NCBI GenBank assembly: GCA_040221695.1
Contig: JAVKEA010000217.1
Strand: one strand, 5' to 3'
From: Coleofasciculus sp040221695
Lineage (GTDB): Bacteria > Cyanobacteriota > Cyanobacteriia > Cyanobacteriales > Coleofasciculaceae
DNA length: 64,000 bases
The notes below the pieces were generated by a model. That model was not told the DNA's origin, searched no databases, and saw only the letters and a program-made list of their open reading frames with translations. The position numbers and the translations under genes are program-made. Below, one piece after another: positions 63,489-64,000 of this stretch (its first letter is position 1; every line of letters begins with the position of its first letter).

Positions 63489-63821
63489 CTAGTCTACTTG
63501 ACTCTTGGTGGAGAGCGATCGCGCATTTTGTAAATAACCCGCTTCAATACAGTCCGCCACAATTTGCTCAACCAATTCCCATAGCTGAGGTGTACCCTCT
63601 TGCACAGGTTCCATACGTTGCATCACTTGACCTTCAGTAATACCATGTAGCTGCCAGGTTCCACCCTGATTCTGGTAATTTAGCAGCAGGGGTTGTAAAC
63701 GGTCTAGAGCGACGGCAAATCGGGCTGTCGGCGTGGCTACGGCTTCAAATTCATCCCAGATTTCCCGTAACGATTGCCCTTGGTCTTCGGGTAACATGCC
63801 AAAAATTTTGTCATTTGTCAT
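63489..63821 (-). pseudogene. C-terminal fragment of an HD-domain hydrolase
   Basis: The 110-residue frame matches the C-terminal half of HD_3/YfbR-like hydrolases: IFGMLPEDQ, LREIWDEFEA, ARFAVALDRLQPLLLNY and ELWELVEQI, which normally follow the metal-binding HxxxH and HD residues. Those His and Asp motifs are absent, so no HD catalysis is possible. The first five codons (MTNDK) are translated from a heptamer array, and the protein-coding match begins at IFGM. The N-terminal half has thus been replaced by the repeat. The frame is intact and overlaps nothing, so expression as a short protein is possible. It precedes the ABC ATPase by six bases. Confidence 0.75.
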
Positions 63822-63852
63822 GTGTCATTCGTCATTCGTCATTTGTCATTTA
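63810..63852. repeat. Heptamer array (TTTGTCA)n at the HD-fragment start
   Basis: About six units of TTTGTCA and TTCGTCA, with one TGTGTCA, lie across the start codon of the HD-fragment gene. Confidence 0.85.
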
Positions 63853-63873
63853 TTCAGGAATTCATCATTTAGA

Positions 63874-63934
63874 CAGGGCGGGTTTAGTTACATTAGGGTG
63901 GGCAAAAAACGATAGTAGTGAAACCCGCCCCTAC
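63874..63934. repeat. GGGCGGGTTT/AAACCCGCCCC palindromic element, copy 10
   Basis: Inverted ends with AGTTACATTAGGGTGGGC in the left half. It lies 22 bases beyond the heptamer array. Confidence 0.75.
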
Positions 63935-64000
63935 ACATAAAACTCTTTTCTAATCATTGATCATTCACCTCCCCCATCTCCCTCATCTTCCCCTGCTCCC

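Overview
The window is chromosomal DNA of a cyanobacterium, most likely a filamentous, repeat-rich, non-heterocystous type of the Coleofasciculus/Microcoleus kind; the genus is an inference. The evidence is: photosystem II genes (psbX, psbV, psbV2), ycf66, the Calvin-cycle regulator CP12, a cyanobacterial-type glycogen synthase, frequent HIP1 octamers (GCGATCGC, e.g. at 1121), heptameric short tandem repeats between genes, pentapeptide-repeat proteins, SLH porin-like and CHAT-domain proteins, and Uma2 and Rpn nucleases. I saw no rRNA, tRNA, CRISPR array, prophage or intact insertion sequence.

Layout. 0.4-10.5 kb: EcsC-like protein, two exported pentapeptide proteins, glutathione reductase, small conserved proteins, CP12, a FIST-domain protein, a small membrane protein behind two tandemly duplicated XRE regulators, and a metallophosphoesterase. 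10.8-15.8 kb: universal stress protein, a double RNase III-fold protein with eroded active sites, glycogen synthase, and an Hpt plus response-regulator/kinase pair. 16.3-27 kb: SLH outer-membrane protein, an exported protein, ycf66-psbX, DMT transporter, a 604-residue membrane protein with helical repeats, psbV-psbV2, accD and a DUF2007 protein. 27-40 kb: a two-partner-secretion exoprotein carrying LamG and CHAT domains, LytR-CpsA-Psr protein, DUF4912 protein and a TpsB-type secretion porin. 40-47 kb: P-type ATPase, RecF, pentapeptide protein and a glycosylhydrolase-like lipoprotein or exported enzyme. 47-56 kb: RND efflux permease and adaptor separated by an Rpn nuclease gene, then a glycosyltransferase and an MFS transporter. 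56-64 kb: RecO-DeoC, Uma2 nuclease, a membrane protein, a coiled-coil protein, an ABC exporter pair and the C-terminal fragment of an HD hydrolase.

The genes are mostly core or conserved cyanobacterial functions in short transcription units. The intergenic DNA is the unusual part. At least three repeat classes are interleaved: heptamer arrays (GAATGAC, GGTCATT, GGCAACA, GGTGTAG), a roughly 60-bp element ending in GGGGCGGGTTT/AAACCCGCCCC, and a 28-bp palindrome that follows several stop codons. These repeats also enter genes. Four reading frames (recF, recO, the glycosylhydrolase and the HD fragment) start inside heptamer arrays, one RND efflux gene carries a repeat in frame in its cytoplasmic loop, and the HD hydrolase has lost its N-terminal half exactly where a heptamer array begins.

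The strongest leads for new biology are the repeat-to-coding conversion, the degenerate double RNase III protein, the surface-directed CHAT protease-like exoprotein, the duplicated XRE/small membrane protein locus, and the structured GATCCC-box region before the DUF4912 gene. All functional calls come from reading motifs; no database search was run.
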